DNA of 64,000 bases from Xanthomonas arboricola (GCF_002940665.1 NZ_MIGY01000003.1:1035573-1099572); one strand, 5' to 3'. Numbered from the stretch's first letter, positions 9,951 through 18,868 are shown. Numbers and translations are program-made. The notes: generated by a model not told the origin, from the sequence alone.

Positions 9951-11057
9951 TCAATAGAGCACGATCGATTTGATGCCGCGCGCCGCACGCAAGTCCGCCA
10001 GCGCCTGATTGATGTCGTCCAGCGCCAGGGTGCGGGTGATCAACGGGGCCAGCTGGATGTCGCCGTGCAGATAGCGCGCGACATAGCCGGGCAACTCGCT
10101 GCGCCCTTTCACTCCGCCGAACGCGCTGCCGCGCCACACCCGTCCGGTCACCAGTTGAAACGGGCGCGTACTGATTTCCTGGGCGTCGTCGGCCACGCCG
10201 AGGATGACGCTCTCGCCCCAGCCCTTGTGGCAGCACTCCAGCGCCGCGCGCATTGCGCCGACATCGCCCACGCATGCGAAGCTGTGGTCGGCGCCGCCGT
10301 CGGTGAGGTCCACGATCACCTGCTGGATCGGCGCACCGTAGTCGCGCGGATCCAGGCAATCGGTGGCGCCCAAGGCACGCGCAAGCGCGAACTTGGCCGG
10401 GTCGATATCCACCGCGATGATGCGCCCGGCCTGTGCCAGCACCGCGCCCTGCACCACCGACAAGCCGATGCCGCCCAGCCCGAACACCGCCACGCAGTCG
10501 CCGGGCCGCACATGCGTGCTGTTGAGTACCGCACCGATGCCGGTGGTGACCGTGCAACCGAGCAGACAGACCCGGTCCAGCGGTGCCTCCGGATGGATCC
10601 GCGCAACCGCGATCTCCGGCACCACGGTGTATTCGGAGAACGTGCTGGTGCCCATGTGGTGCAGGATCGGCCGCCCGTGCAACGAGAACCGGCTGCTGCC
10701 GTCGGGCATCAGCCCGCGCTCCTGGCTGCTGCGGATCGCCTGGCACAGGTTGGTGCGACCGGAGCGGCAGAACTTGCACACCCCGCATTCGGGCATGTAC
10801 AGCGGAATGACGTGATCGCCGGGCTGCACGCTGGTGACGCCGATGCCGACCGCTTCGACGATGCCGGCGCCCTCCTGCCCCAGGATCACCGGAAAGCTGG
10901 CCGCCTGCCCGTGTGTCAACGCATGCGCATCGCCATGGCAGATCCCGGTGGCGACCAGGCGCACCAGCACCTCGCCGGGCCGCGGCGGCTGCAGATCCAC
11001 CTCTTCGATAGTCAGCGGCTGGTGCGGACCCCATGCCACCGCAGCGCGTGTCTTCAT
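9951..11057 (-). CDS. Class III (FrmA-like) zinc alcohol dehydrogenase with altered active site
   Basis: NAD-dependent medium-chain dehydrogenase of 368 residues, closest in pattern to S-(hydroxymethyl)glutathione dehydrogenase. The structural zinc cysteines C91, C94, C97 and C105 ([15 protein letters not shown]) and the Rossmann motif GLGGIG (193-198) are intact, and the class III ending ([23 protein letters not shown]) is clear. Two catalytic-site residues differ from the class: CHTD is CHGD (residues 40-43), and the zinc-ligand His of GHEGAG is Gln (GQEGAG, residue 61). C40 and C168, the other ligands, remain. The start at 11057 was chosen from the family N-terminus; the open frame continues upstream through the propeller gene. 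In the operon it could remove the aldehyde made by the PQQ enzyme, but the changes make activity uncertain. Confidence 0.9.
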   Translation of the reverse strand: MKTRAAVAWGPHQPLTIEEVDLQPPRPGEVLVRLVATGICHGDAHALTHGQAASFPVILGQEGAGIVEAVGIGVTSVQPGDHVIPLYMPECGVCKFCRSGRTNLCQAIRSSQERGLMPDGSSRFSLHGRPILHHMGTSTFSEYTVVPEIAVARIHPEAPLDRVCLLGCTVTTGIGAVLNSTHVRPGDCVAVFGLGGIGLSVVQGAVLAQAGRIIAVDIDPAKFALARALGATDCLDPRDYGAPIQQVIVDLTDGGADHSFACVGDVGAMRAALECCHKGWGESVILGVADDAQEISTRPFQLVTGRVWRGSAFGGVKGRSELPGYVARYLHGDIQLAPLITRTLALDDINQALADLRAARGIKSIVLY

Positions 11058-11092
11058 CCGGCCTCCCTGGCGCGCTGCGGCATGGCCGCCGC

Positions 11093-12154
11093 TCAGCGCG
11101 CGATGACCACGCCCCACGGCAATTCGCCGACGGGGATCTGTTTGATCTCGCGCAACGCGACGGTATCGATCACGCTCACCGTGTTCGAGCGCCCGTTGGC
11201 GACATACAGCTTGTCGCCGGCCGGGGTCAGCGCCGGATTCCACGGCCGCAGCCCCACCGCGATCTCGGCAAGACTGCGTGCGCTCTGGGTATCGATCACG
11301 CTGAGCGTGCCGGCACCGCCGTTGGACGCATACAGCCGCGTGCCGTCGGCCGACAACGCCACGCCCGCCGTACGCACGCCGGCCGGCAGGCTGGCGCGGC
11401 GTTGGCGCGTCTGCAGGTCGATCACGTCCACCACGTTGGCGGTCTCCTGCGCGATGTAGACGCTGTGCCCGTCCGGCGCGAACGCCATGCCGCGCGGATG
11501 GCCGCTGGTGGCGACCACGCCACGCGAGCGACCGGTGGCCAGCTCGATCATGTCCATGTCGTTGGAGCCCTCGTTGCTGGTGAGCAGCCAGCGCCCGTCC
11601 GGCGTGTAGGCACAGTGCTCCGGCGCCTGCCCGCGCGTGGCGATCACCTGCTGCACGCTGAACTGCGCCGCATCGATCAACATCACCTGGTTCTGCCCTT
11701 CCACGCACACCGCAAACTGCTTGCCGTCCGGCGACTGCGCAATGCCTTCGGCGTTCTCGCCGATCTCCACGCTGCGCAGCACCGCGTCCTTTTCGGTATC
11801 CAGTTCGATCAGACGGTGATGCTCGGCATCGATCAGGTACAGATGCCCGTGTGGGCCGGGCAATACCTGCTGCAAGCGCTTGCCCAACTGTCCCTGCGCA
11901 CTGAGCGTACGCACCACCGTATCGGTGTGCGTGTCGATCACCGACACCGTGCCGCTGCGTTGATTGGGCACATAGGCAAACACCGGCGGTGTCGAGGGCA
12001 CCGGTGCTGCGGCGGGCGTTGCAGGCGTCGCTGTCGCCGGCGCAGCGTTGGACGCCGGCGGTTCCGCATCGCGCCGGCAACCGGCCAAGGCCAGCAGCGC
12101 GCCCAGCGTGGTGGCCGCAAGCAGGCACTGCCAACCGATTGGCGCTGGCCTCAT
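11093..12154 (-). CDS. YVTN-type beta-propeller lipoprotein
   Basis: 353 residues. Lipoprotein signal peptide with LAGC (Cys 26), a Pro/Ala/Thr-rich spacer to about residue 55, then a seven-bladed propeller made of 40-residue repeats ([42 protein letters not shown]). Related propellers often accompany PQQ-dependent alcohol catabolism, with no proven reaction. The ATG at 12154 overlaps the cytochrome stop (12151-12154), so the two are coupled; the FrmA-like gene follows after 35 bases. A role as a scaffold for the membrane dehydrogenase complex is inference. The fold call is strong, the function unknown. Confidence 0.88.
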   Translation of the reverse strand: MRPAPIGWQCLLAATTLGALLALAGCRRDAEPPASNAAPATATPATPAAAPVPSTPPVFAYVPNQRSGTVSVIDTHTDTVVRTLSAQGQLGKRLQQVLPGPHGHLYLIDAEHHRLIELDTEKDAVLRSVEIGENAEGIAQSPDGKQFAVCVEGQNQVMLIDAAQFSVQQVIATRGQAPEHCAYTPDGRWLLTSNEGSNDMDMIELATGRSRGVVATSGHPRGMAFAPDGHSVYIAQETANVVDVIDLQTRQRRASLPAGVRTAGVALSADGTRLYASNGGAGTLSVIDTQSARSLAEIAVGLRPWNPALTPAGDKLYVANGRSNTVSVIDTVALREIKQIPVGELPWGVVIAR

Positions 12155-12765
12155 TGCACCTTGCCCGCGGTCTTGTTGATCGAATGGATGAAGGCGAGCA
12201 GTTTTTCGGTATCGCCCGGCTTGAGCACCGGTGCGAACGGCGGCATCTGCCCGACCACCTTTTCATGCCCGATCCGGGTCTTGCCGTGGGTGATCATCGC
12301 GGCGGTGCCCTCGCTGATCAGCGTACGCAAGGTGTCGTCGTCGCTGCCATACACCCAGATGTCGTTGATCAACGGCGGGCACATGCCGCCACCACCGGTG
12401 CCGCCATGGCAGGCATTGCAGCCGGCCGAGAAATAGATCTTCTTGCCCTCGGCGATCAGTTCGGGAGTGACCTTGACCTCCGGCCCCTTCGGGATCGGCA
12501 CCACGGTGGCAGGCGCTGCGGGCGGCGTGGCCGGATCCGGCGCAGGCCCGGCGGCCGGGCCGGGCGCCCCGACGGCCGCCGCTGCTGGCGCAGGCGCGGT
12601 GGTGCCGGTGGCCGGCGCAGGCGGACTGGCGGGCGGCGGAGCGGCCGCCTCGGGCGCGGGCGGCGGTGCGTCCTTGCCGCAGGCGGCCAGCACGACACTG
12701 AGCAGCACCGCGCACAGCGGTGCGCGCATGCAACGATCGAAACAACCCACTGTGGACTTGCGCAT
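12151..12765 (-). CDS. Cytochrome c lipoprotein (XoxG/cytochrome cL-like)
   Basis: 204 residues with one haem c site, CNACH (residues 116-120), and a Met in GQMPPF as the likely second ligand. The segment [21 protein letters not shown] resembles the cytochromes that take electrons from PQQ methanol dehydrogenases. The N-terminus is a lipoprotein signal (LAAC, Cys 29), then about 70 residues of Pro/Ala-rich linker that could hold the haem domain away from the membrane. The start at 12765 has AGAAAGG upstream; the frame extends further to 12975 without support. It lies 61 bases after the binding-protein gene and overlaps the propeller gene. Expected to be the direct electron acceptor of the PQQ enzyme at 14587-16602. 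Confidence 0.88.
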   Translation of the reverse strand: MRKSTVGCFDRCMRAPLCAVLLSVVLAACGKDAPPPAPEAAAPPPASPPAPATGTTAPAPAAAAVGAPGPAAGPAPDPATPPAAPATVVPIPKGPEVKVTPELIAEGKKIYFSAGCNACHGGTGGGGMCPPLINDIWVYGSDDDTLRTLISEGTAAMITHGKTRIGHEKVVGQMPPFAPVLKPGDTEKLLAFIHSINKTAGKVQ

Positions 12766-12826
12766 GAATGAACCTTTCTGATCGGAGGGAGCACCGCGCA
12801 CTCCGCGCACGCGGCGGGTGACACAG

Positions 12827-14590
12827 TCATTGCCGGGCCGGCTGCTTCGCCTCGGTGAGCAGCGCGGCCAGCGCGGTATCGCCGCGCGCCTGTGCCAACG
12901 CGGCGGCCGTCTTGCCGTCGCGATTGCGTGCGGCAGGATCCGCGCCGGCCGCCAGCAAGCGCTTGGCCACCGCATCGCGCCCGGACTCTGCGGCCAGCAT
13001 CAATGCGGTGACGCCAGCCTGGTTGGCGTGGCCAACCTCGGCGCCGCCTGCCAGAACCGCATCGAGAATTGCCGGGTCATCGCGCGCCACCGCGAACATC
13101 GCCGGCGTGAAGCCGCTGGGATTGGCACGCCGCACATTCGCACCGGCCTTGAGCAATGCCTGCACCACGCCGACATCGGCGTAGGACACCGCCAGGTCCA
13201 GCGCGCTCCAGCCATCGCTGGAAACGGTGTCCACCGGCGCACGCCTGCCGAGCAACCTGGCCACGCTGTCGGCATCGTTGGCCCAGGCCGCCTTCATCAA
13301 CGCGGTCCAGCCGCCGGCATCGCGCGCATCCAGGCGTGCGCCGGCATCGAGAAGCAAACCGACCAGATCCGGCTCCTGGTTGCGGATCGCCTGATGCAAC
13401 GGCGGCTCGCCGAGCAGGTTGGGACGATTGGCATCGGCGCCATGCCGCAACAACCACGCCACGCGCACGCCATCGCCGGCGTCCAGCGCATGCGCCAGTT
13501 CCTGGTTCGTGTCGGCACCGTCGGCGATGCGCAGTTGCAACTGCGCCAGCTCCTGCGAGGACGCAGCCGGGCTTGGCGCCGTGGACACCGGCGTCGGCGT
13601 CGCATACGGCCCGTGCGCGGCCAGATCGCCGGCCACCACGCAATCGCCACAGCGCACCAGCGGCACGTGATAGCTGCGCAGGATCTCGGCGATCCTTGCC
13701 GCGCTCTGTTGCATCGCGGTGTTCAAGGCATCGCGCAGCTGTGCGTTCTTGCGCGACACCGCCCACGCCATCGAATACTCCAGCACCGCATCGTCGATGG
13801 TATTGAGCGGCACCACGCCCAGGCCGCTGCGTTGCGCGTAGTAACCGGCCACCGGGCCCCAGGATTCGGCCGCATCCAGTTCATTGGCGGCGACCCGTTC
13901 GACCAGCTTGCCGGGATGTTCCCCCGGCGCCGTGGCCGAGTCGTAGAACAGGTACTGCACCTCGCCGCTGATGCCGTGCTCGTACAGGGCCTGGCGTGCG
14001 GGCGAGCTCTGGAACACGCCCAGCCGCAGTTTTTTCAGCGCCGGGTCGTCCAGCGACGTCGGCACCAGATCCACCCCTTTGCGCGTCACCAGCACGTAAG
14101 CCGAGCGATACAGCGGGCGCGTGGTCAGGCCCTGCTCGAAATCGCTGTTGAGGTCCATCAGCACATCGCAGCGGCCTGCAGTGATGGTGCTGCGTGCCAA
14201 CCCGCGCTGGTAATAGGTGCGCCACTCGTATTCCAGGCGCCGGCCCATGGCGTCGGCCACGACCTGCGCGATCTTGTTCTGAAAACCGTCGCCGGCCTTG
14301 TTGGACAACGGCATGTTGCCCGGGTCGGCGCAGACCCGCAGGACGTGCGGATCGGGCGCCGGCGGTGGGGCATTTGCCGCGGCCGGCACCGCAGTGGATG
14401 CGGCCGCCGCCCTCGGTGCCGCATCGGAATGAGAAGCGCGAGCCGTCGGTGAGGACGGCCCACGGGTGCAGCCTGCGGCGACGAGTCCGAGGCTGCAAAG
14501 CGCCAGCAGCCGACACAGCTGCCGGTACATGCCACGCGCACCGGCAGCGAACTGCCGGTGTGCGCGTCCAACGCCTTGCGTGGAACTCAT
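12827..14590 (-). CDS. MxaJ/XoxJ-like periplasmic binding protein fused to ankyrin repeats
   Basis: 587 residues. A lipoprotein signal (LVAAGC, Cys 41) and an Ala/Pro-rich linker come first. Residues about 83-315 are a type II periplasmic binding fold of the quinoprotein-associated family (LRVCADPGNMPLSN, ...AGRCDVLMDLNSDFEQGL). After a Pro/Ser linker, residues about 360-585 form six to seven ankyrin repeats of 33 residues (TALMKAAWANDADSVARLL, TALMLAAESGRDAVAKRLL). MxaJ/XoxJ proteins are partners of methanol dehydrogenases, probably in maturation, and normally lack ankyrins. The ATG at 14590 overlaps the dehydrogenase stop (ATGA); an alternative start at 14530 would give a shorter signal peptide. 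The fusion is continuous in one frame. Confidence 0.9.
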   Translation of the reverse strand: MSSTQGVGRAHRQFAAGARGMYRQLCRLLALCSLGLVAAGCTRGPSSPTARASHSDAAPRAAAASTAVPAAANAPPPAPDPHVLRVCADPGNMPLSNKAGDGFQNKIAQVVADAMGRRLEYEWRTYYQRGLARSTITAGRCDVLMDLNSDFEQGLTTRPLYRSAYVLVTRKGVDLVPTSLDDPALKKLRLGVFQSSPARQALYEHGISGEVQYLFYDSATAPGEHPGKLVERVAANELDAAESWGPVAGYYAQRSGLGVVPLNTIDDAVLEYSMAWAVSRKNAQLRDALNTAMQQSAARIAEILRSYHVPLVRCGDCVVAGDLAAHGPYATPTPVSTAPSPAASSQELAQLQLRIADGADTNQELAHALDAGDGVRVAWLLRHGADANRPNLLGEPPLHQAIRNQEPDLVGLLLDAGARLDARDAGGWTALMKAAWANDADSVARLLGRRAPVDTVSSDGWSALDLAVSYADVGVVQALLKAGANVRRANPSGFTPAMFAVARDDPAILDAVLAGGAEVGHANQAGVTALMLAAESGRDAVAKRLLAAGADPAARNRDGKTAAALAQARGDTALAALLTEAKQPARQ

Positions 14591-16602
14591 CGTGCAGTCT
14601 TCGCTGCGGCATTGGCGGTGCCGCCTGCGGCCGCCGTGGCGGCGGCACTGGCGGTCACGGTCTTGCCGGCACCATCGATACGGAAGCTATGCACCATGCC
14701 GCCGAGCGGAATCTTGTCGAAGCCGGCGCCGAACGCCAGCCCTGCGGCCCCCAGGGCGCCATACGGATCGGACGGATCCAGACCTGCGGCCACCGGCAGA
14801 CCGATCCAGCCACCGATGCCCGAGAACACCGCCACGTACTGGTGCCCATTGGCCTTGTAGGCGATCGGGTTGCCGATGATGCCGGAGGGCAGTTTCATCT
14901 CCCACAGCTTCTTGCCGGTGTCCTTGTCCACCGCACGGAACCAGCCATCCAGCGTGCCGTAGAACACCAGCCCGCCGTCGGTGACCAGGGTGCCGCTCCA
15001 CACCGGAAACTTCTCCTTGATCTCCCACTTGGACTTGCCTTCCACCACGTCGAAGGCCTTGACGATGCCCAACGCACCCGGCTCGTTCGGCTTCATCATC
15101 ACGTTGGCGAACACGTACGGCAGGCCCATCATGGTGTTGCCGCGTTCCTGCGGTTCCAGCTCCATATGCCAGTTGTTGGTGCCGCAGAAGAACACCGCCG
15201 CATTGGCCGGATCCACCGAGCACGGCTGCTGGTCCTTGCCGCCCATCGCCGAGGGGAAGGCCTGCACCTTCTTGCCGCGTTCAAGCGGCGAATGCGCGGC
15301 CACCTTGACCGGGCGGCCGGTCTTCATATCGATGCGTTCGGCCCAGTTGGCCGGCACGAACTTGTGCGCGCGCAGCAAGGTGCCGTCGCGACGATCGAGC
15401 ACGTAGGCAAAGCCGTTGCGATCGAACTGCACCACCGATGGAACCTGCTTGCCGTCGATGCTCAGATCGACCAGGATCGGCTCGTTGATGCCGTCGTAAT
15501 CCCATTGGTCGAATGGGGTTTTCTGATAACCCCACACCGCCTCGCCGGTATCGATCTTGCGCGCGAACAAGGTCATCGACCACTTGTTGTCATGCTCGCC
15601 GTTGTTGCATTCCTCATGCGAGGTCTTGCCGCACCGATACGACGGGCTCCACAGGCCGGGATTGCCGGTGCCGTAATACAGCAGCTTCAACTTCGGGTCG
15701 TAGCTGTACCAGCCCCATGCCGCACCGCCGCCACGCTTCCATTCGTCGTTGGGAAAGGTCTTGACGCCCAGATCGCCGAGCTGCCCATGCTGCGGATTGG
15801 CCTTGTTGAAATCCGCACCCAGGCAGATCGCCTTGTCGGTGCCGGCCGCATCGCAGGACCAGGACTGCTTGCCATCGGCAAGGTTGTAGGCAGCGACACG
15901 ACCAAGCACGCCGAACTCGTTGCCGCTGATGCCGGCTACCACCTTGCCGTCGGCGATGATCGGCGCCATGGTGATGGTTTCGCCCTTGTCCGGGTGCGCG
16001 AGTTTCTGCTTCCACACTTCCTTGCCGGTCTTGGCATTGAGTGCGATCACATCGCCGCTCAGGCTGCCGAACACCAGCTTGCCGTCGGCATAGGAGGCGC
16101 CGCGGTTGACCGTATCGCAGCACGCCACCGCCACCGAGCGTTCGTCCTGCTGCGGGGTGTACTTCCACAACACCTTGCCGCCGTCGTCCTGCGCCGCCAG
16201 GTCGATGGCGAACACATTGTTCGGATACGCGCTGACCATGTACATGACGCTGCCGATCACCAGCGGCTGGCCCTCGTGGCCGCGCGTGGCATCGGTCTTC
16301 ATTTCCCACGACATCTTCAGATTCTTGACGTTGTCGCGATTGATCTCGGCCAGCGGGCTGTGCCGGGTGAGTGCGAAGTCGCGCCCGATGCCGCCCCAGT
16401 TGTCGGGGTTGGTGGCATTGGTGGTGAACTCGCTATCGGTGTCGACCACGGCGGCGGCAGCCGGCGCAGCGGCGGGAGCGGCGGCCGGTGCCGGCGCAGC
16501 GGTCTCGGTGGCGGCGTCTCTTTTACACCCGGCCAGCGCGGCGCTCAGCGCAAGCATGAGCAGCACACTGCTGCGCAGGCTGCGACAGGAAGATTGGTGC
16601 AT
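14587..16602 (-). CDS. PQQ-dependent alcohol dehydrogenase, XoxF-like, predicted lanthanide-dependent lipoprotein
   Basis: Eight-bladed quinoprotein of 671 residues oxidising methanol or other short alcohols in the periplasm. Visible features are the vicinal disulfide CC (161-162, ACCDTVNRG), metal ligands Glu 229 (GNEFGVLG) and Asn 314 (TGNPG), the catalytic Asp 368 and, two residues on, Asp 370 (QWDYDG). That second Asp coordinates the lanthanide in XoxF-type enzymes; calcium-type MxaF enzymes have Ala there. The N-terminus is a lipoprotein signal (LAGC, Cys 26) followed by an Ala/Pro-rich spacer, unlike the soluble family norm. First gene of a six-gene operon with a candidate sigma-54 promoter about 110 bases upstream. 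Substrate not proven. PQQ synthesis genes are not in the window. Confidence 0.92.
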   Translation of the reverse strand: MHQSSCRSLRSSVLLMLALSAALAGCKRDAATETAAPAPAAAPAAAPAAAAVVDTDSEFTTNATNPDNWGGIGRDFALTRHSPLAEINRDNVKNLKMSWEMKTDATRGHEGQPLVIGSVMYMVSAYPNNVFAIDLAAQDDGGKVLWKYTPQQDERSVAVACCDTVNRGASYADGKLVFGSLSGDVIALNAKTGKEVWKQKLAHPDKGETITMAPIIADGKVVAGISGNEFGVLGRVAAYNLADGKQSWSCDAAGTDKAICLGADFNKANPQHGQLGDLGVKTFPNDEWKRGGGAAWGWYSYDPKLKLLYYGTGNPGLWSPSYRCGKTSHEECNNGEHDNKWSMTLFARKIDTGEAVWGYQKTPFDQWDYDGINEPILVDLSIDGKQVPSVVQFDRNGFAYVLDRRDGTLLRAHKFVPANWAERIDMKTGRPVKVAAHSPLERGKKVQAFPSAMGGKDQQPCSVDPANAAVFFCGTNNWHMELEPQERGNTMMGLPYVFANVMMKPNEPGALGIVKAFDVVEGKSKWEIKEKFPVWSGTLVTDGGLVFYGTLDGWFRAVDKDTGKKLWEMKLPSGIIGNPIAYKANGHQYVAVFSGIGGWIGLPVAAGLDPSDPYGALGAAGLAFGAGFDKIPLGGMVHSFRIDGAGKTVTASAAATAAAGGTANAAAKTAR

Positions 16603-16710
16603 ATGCGTCTACCCCTCTGGATTGAACAACCAGTCGTTTGAAGCATCCCGCGGCGCAGGCGTTGCACCCGCCAGTTGCACCGCGGACGTCGGAAACGTCG
16701 AGAGGGAAAG

Positions 16711-16726
16711 AGCAAACGCCATGCCA
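16711..16726 (-). promoter_or_regulatory. Sigma-54 promoter of the dehydrogenase operon
   Basis: On the minus strand the sequence reads TGGCAT-GGCGT-TTGCT, compared with the consensus TGGCAC-N5-TTGCA/T. The invariant GG and GC pairs and the 5-base spacing are exact; only the last base of the -24 box differs. Transcription would start near 16700, about 98 bases before the dehydrogenase ATG. Confidence 0.75.
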
Positions 16727-16797
16727 GCGTGCTGGTGCGATGCACCATGTCGGGGCAGCGGGGGTTTGCCGTGGTGGCAGTCGCTTGCGCCAGGTGC

Positions 16798-16841
16798 ACT
16801 GTCCCGGTTCTGACACAGTTTGCGCCGGGCGTGCTGTGACA
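16798..16841. promoter_or_regulatory. Candidate upstream activator sites for the sigma-54 activator
   Basis: ACTGT (16798-16802) and ACAGT (16815-16819) form a perfect inverted repeat that also contains TGTC-N8-GACA. A further half-like site CTGTGACA lies at 16834-16841. They are about 100-140 bases upstream of the predicted start, the usual distance for sigma-54 enhancers. The match to this particular activator is inference. Confidence 0.4.
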
Positions 16842-17233
16842 TGGATGGTGCAGCGGGTGTGGGACTGCCTGCCGGTTAGTGCTGTGAACTCAGCTCGCGC
16901 GAGGCGACATGGTTGTCTCTGGCCCGCGCAAATCAATGCCGCACATCCAAAGACCGCACGACATAATCGAACGAGGTGCCGCCGCGGCCTTGGCGTCTCC
17001 CATCGGGAGAAGGTGCCCGAAGGGCGGATGAGGGTACGGCATAGGCCAGGTGTGCGATGTCTGGCTTGCTGATGACACGTTGCAAGATTCAGCAGCGTCC
17101 ACGCCCCTTCGAGCGCATGTCACTTCCAAGGCGATAACGGTGTCCTGATCGTCGACGTCATCCAACGACATGCGGCCAGCCACGCATCGCAGGCCACCCT
17201 TCCGCACGCCTGGCCTACCCGCCGAACCTCACC

Positions 17234-17857
17234 CTAGCGGTTCCACTGCGCCAGCAACTGCGTGCAATCCTGCAACCGCCAGTCGGCTAGGCCCGGCCAC
17301 GGATCGCCGGGTGTGTTGACCAGCACGGTGCAGGCCCCGGCTGCACGACCGCAGGCAAGGTCGTTGTGGTGATCGCCGACCATGACCAATGCTGCGACGT
17401 CCACCGCCCAACGTCGTGCGAAATACTGCAGGCCGTCGGGTGCGGGTTTGGGGGCGGCTTCATCGCGGCCGACGATGTCGTCCCAGGCGAATGCATCGCC
17501 GAGGCCGATCGCCTGCAGTGTCACCTGCGCCAATGCGCGCGCATTGCGGGTCAGCACGCCGAGCCGGCATCCGGCCGCCTGCAATGCATGCACCAAGGCC
17601 ACTGCACCGGGTGCGGCCTGTGCGGCCTGTGCGAGTTCACGCTCGTGCTCAAGCAACCAGTCGTGTTTGGCGGCGGCCTGCTCGGCCGGCAGCGATGCCA
17701 GGTGGTGCAGGATGTCCGCCTCGGGCGGGATGTCCAACGCGCGTCGGATCAACGCGAAATCGTGCACGGCTTCGGTCAGCGTACCGTCCATGTCGAACAC
17801 CCAATGGGAGTAGCTGGACAACGCGGGAGAGATCGGAGTGATAGTCATGGCGTCCAT
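17234..17857 (-). CDS. HAD-superfamily hydrolase (phosphatase)
   Basis: 207 residues, phosphoglycolate-phosphatase-like haloacid dehalogenase. Motif I is DMDGTLT (nucleophile and acid/base Asp), motif II is LTRN, motif III lies in KPAPD and motif IV is VMVGDHHNDLACG. A helical cap lies between motifs I and II. The start at 17857 has CTGGAG upstream; the second Met three codons later is possible. Transcribed alone, with a 630-base gap to the dehydrogenase operon. Substrate cannot be assigned. Confidence 0.9.
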   Translation of the reverse strand: MDAMTITPISPALSSYSHWVFDMDGTLTEAVHDFALIRRALDIPPEADILHHLASLPAEQAAAKHDWLLEHERELAQAAQAAPGAVALVHALQAAGCRLGVLTRNARALAQVTLQAIGLGDAFAWDDIVGRDEAAPKPAPDGLQYFARRWAVDVAALVMVGDHHNDLACGRAAGACTVLVNTPGDPWPGLADWRLQDCTQLLAQWNR

Positions 17858-18000
17858 ACGTGGGAAGACTCCAGAGATGGTTGACGCAGCACCGCAAGCC
17901 GTGAGGGGAACACACCGCGTGCACTCACCCGAATGCGCCAGCCCCCCATGCCGATGCCGTGCACCGGCTGCGCAGCTGGTGACCTGCAGTGGTGGTGCGC

Positions 18001-18720
18001 CTACTTCCAGCCCGGCATCTGGGTGGTATCCAGGCCGCCCACTTCGAACTCTGCCGTGCGCGTGCCGCCGGCTTTCACCGGGAATGCGATGCTGATGCGC
18101 TTGGCATTGCGCACCAGCTTCCACAGCGCCTTGTCGTCGTCGATGAACATCGCGATCGCTTCATCGGTGTCGGGGCGGTGCGCGGCCATCGGGCGTGGTG
18201 CCCCGCCATCGGCCGAGACCTGCACCTTGCAGCCGCCATAGCAGTTGAAGTCGCCAGCCTTGAGCACGAGATAGCTGTGGCGCTTCCACTGCGGGTGATC
18301 GCGGAACACCAGGCTCACCGGTTTGGGGCCGCTGCCGTCGACATCCACGCGGCTGGTGGCATCGATCATCGCCGAGCGCTGCGTGCCGCCCTTGGCCGGC
18401 ACTTGCGAGTACTGCCACAACGCCTGCATGCGGCGCAGTTCGCGCGCCTGGTCGCCCTTGGCCTTGATGTCGGCATAGCCGGGTTCGATGCGTGTGGCCG
18501 CCGCGGTACCGGCGTAGCCTTCCAGCAGTGCGGCGCCATGCGCGCGTGCCATGTCCCAGTTACCGGCCTTCACCGCCGCGTCGTATTGCTTGGCGAGTGC
18601 GTCGGCCTGTTGTTGCTTGGCTTGCGCCTGCGCGCTTGCCTGCGCCTGGCGCTGCGCCTCGCGGTCGGTACAGCCACTCACTGCAGCCACGCACAGGGCC
18701 GCGCTCAGCAGATACTTCAT
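18001..18720 (-). CDS. Lipoprotein of unknown function
   Basis: 239 residues. Signal peptide with lipobox VSGC at the start (MKYLLSAALCVAAVSGC). A Gln/Ala-rich segment predicted as coiled coil follows (about residues 22-45), then a globular C-terminal part with DGSGPKPVSLVFRDHP and FNCYGGCKVQVSADGG. I do not recognise a functional family. The C-terminal part, with its beta-rich look and paired Cys (CYGGC), may be a substrate- or wall-binding domain. It stands alone between the HAD gene and the M1 peptidase. Confidence 0.8.
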   Translation of the reverse strand: MKYLLSAALCVAAVSGCTDREAQRQAQASAQAQAKQQQADALAKQYDAAVKAGNWDMARAHGAALLEGYAGTAAATRIEPGYADIKAKGDQARELRRMQALWQYSQVPAKGGTQRSAMIDATSRVDVDGSGPKPVSLVFRDHPQWKRHSYLVLKAGDFNCYGGCKVQVSADGGAPRPMAAHRPDTDEAIAMFIDDDKALWKLVRNAKRISIAFPVKAGGTRTAEFEVGGLDTTQMPGWK

Positions 18721-18800
18721 TGTCGACTCCGGAAGGCATAAAAGGCAGCGGCAACGATACCAGCCTGCCCGCGACAGCCACGATCAGACGACCGCACAGC

Positions 18801-18868
18801 GTAGGAGCGCACCCGGGCGCGATGGAGCATTCCCGGTAACGCCACGTCGCGCCCGGGTGCGCTCCTAC
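18801..18868. repeat. R3 hairpin repeat
   Basis: 68-base element with arms GTAGGAGCGCACCCGGGCGCG and complement, and a loop including TTCCCGGTAACGCCA. A close copy lies at 56383-56450. Related hairpins form the tandem array at 43081-43440. Confidence 0.8.

Larger units (their letters stand above)
16603..17233. other. Regulatory gap upstream of the dehydrogenase operon
   Basis: 631 bases. The part nearest the operon holds the sigma-54 promoter and inverted repeats. An R2 repeat lies at 16996-17039. The remainder to the HAD gene stop shows no gene I can support. Confidence 0.6.

Noticed and set aside
10316..12266. Long second frame through the cytochrome, propeller and dehydrogenase genes
   Set aside because: Composition is that of a shadow frame (Arg/Ala/Gly-rich, no domains); the genes on the same strand explain the region.
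16890..17207. Possible small gene upstream of the HAD phosphatase
   Set aside because: No ribosome site, crosses an R2 repeat and has no recognisable domain.
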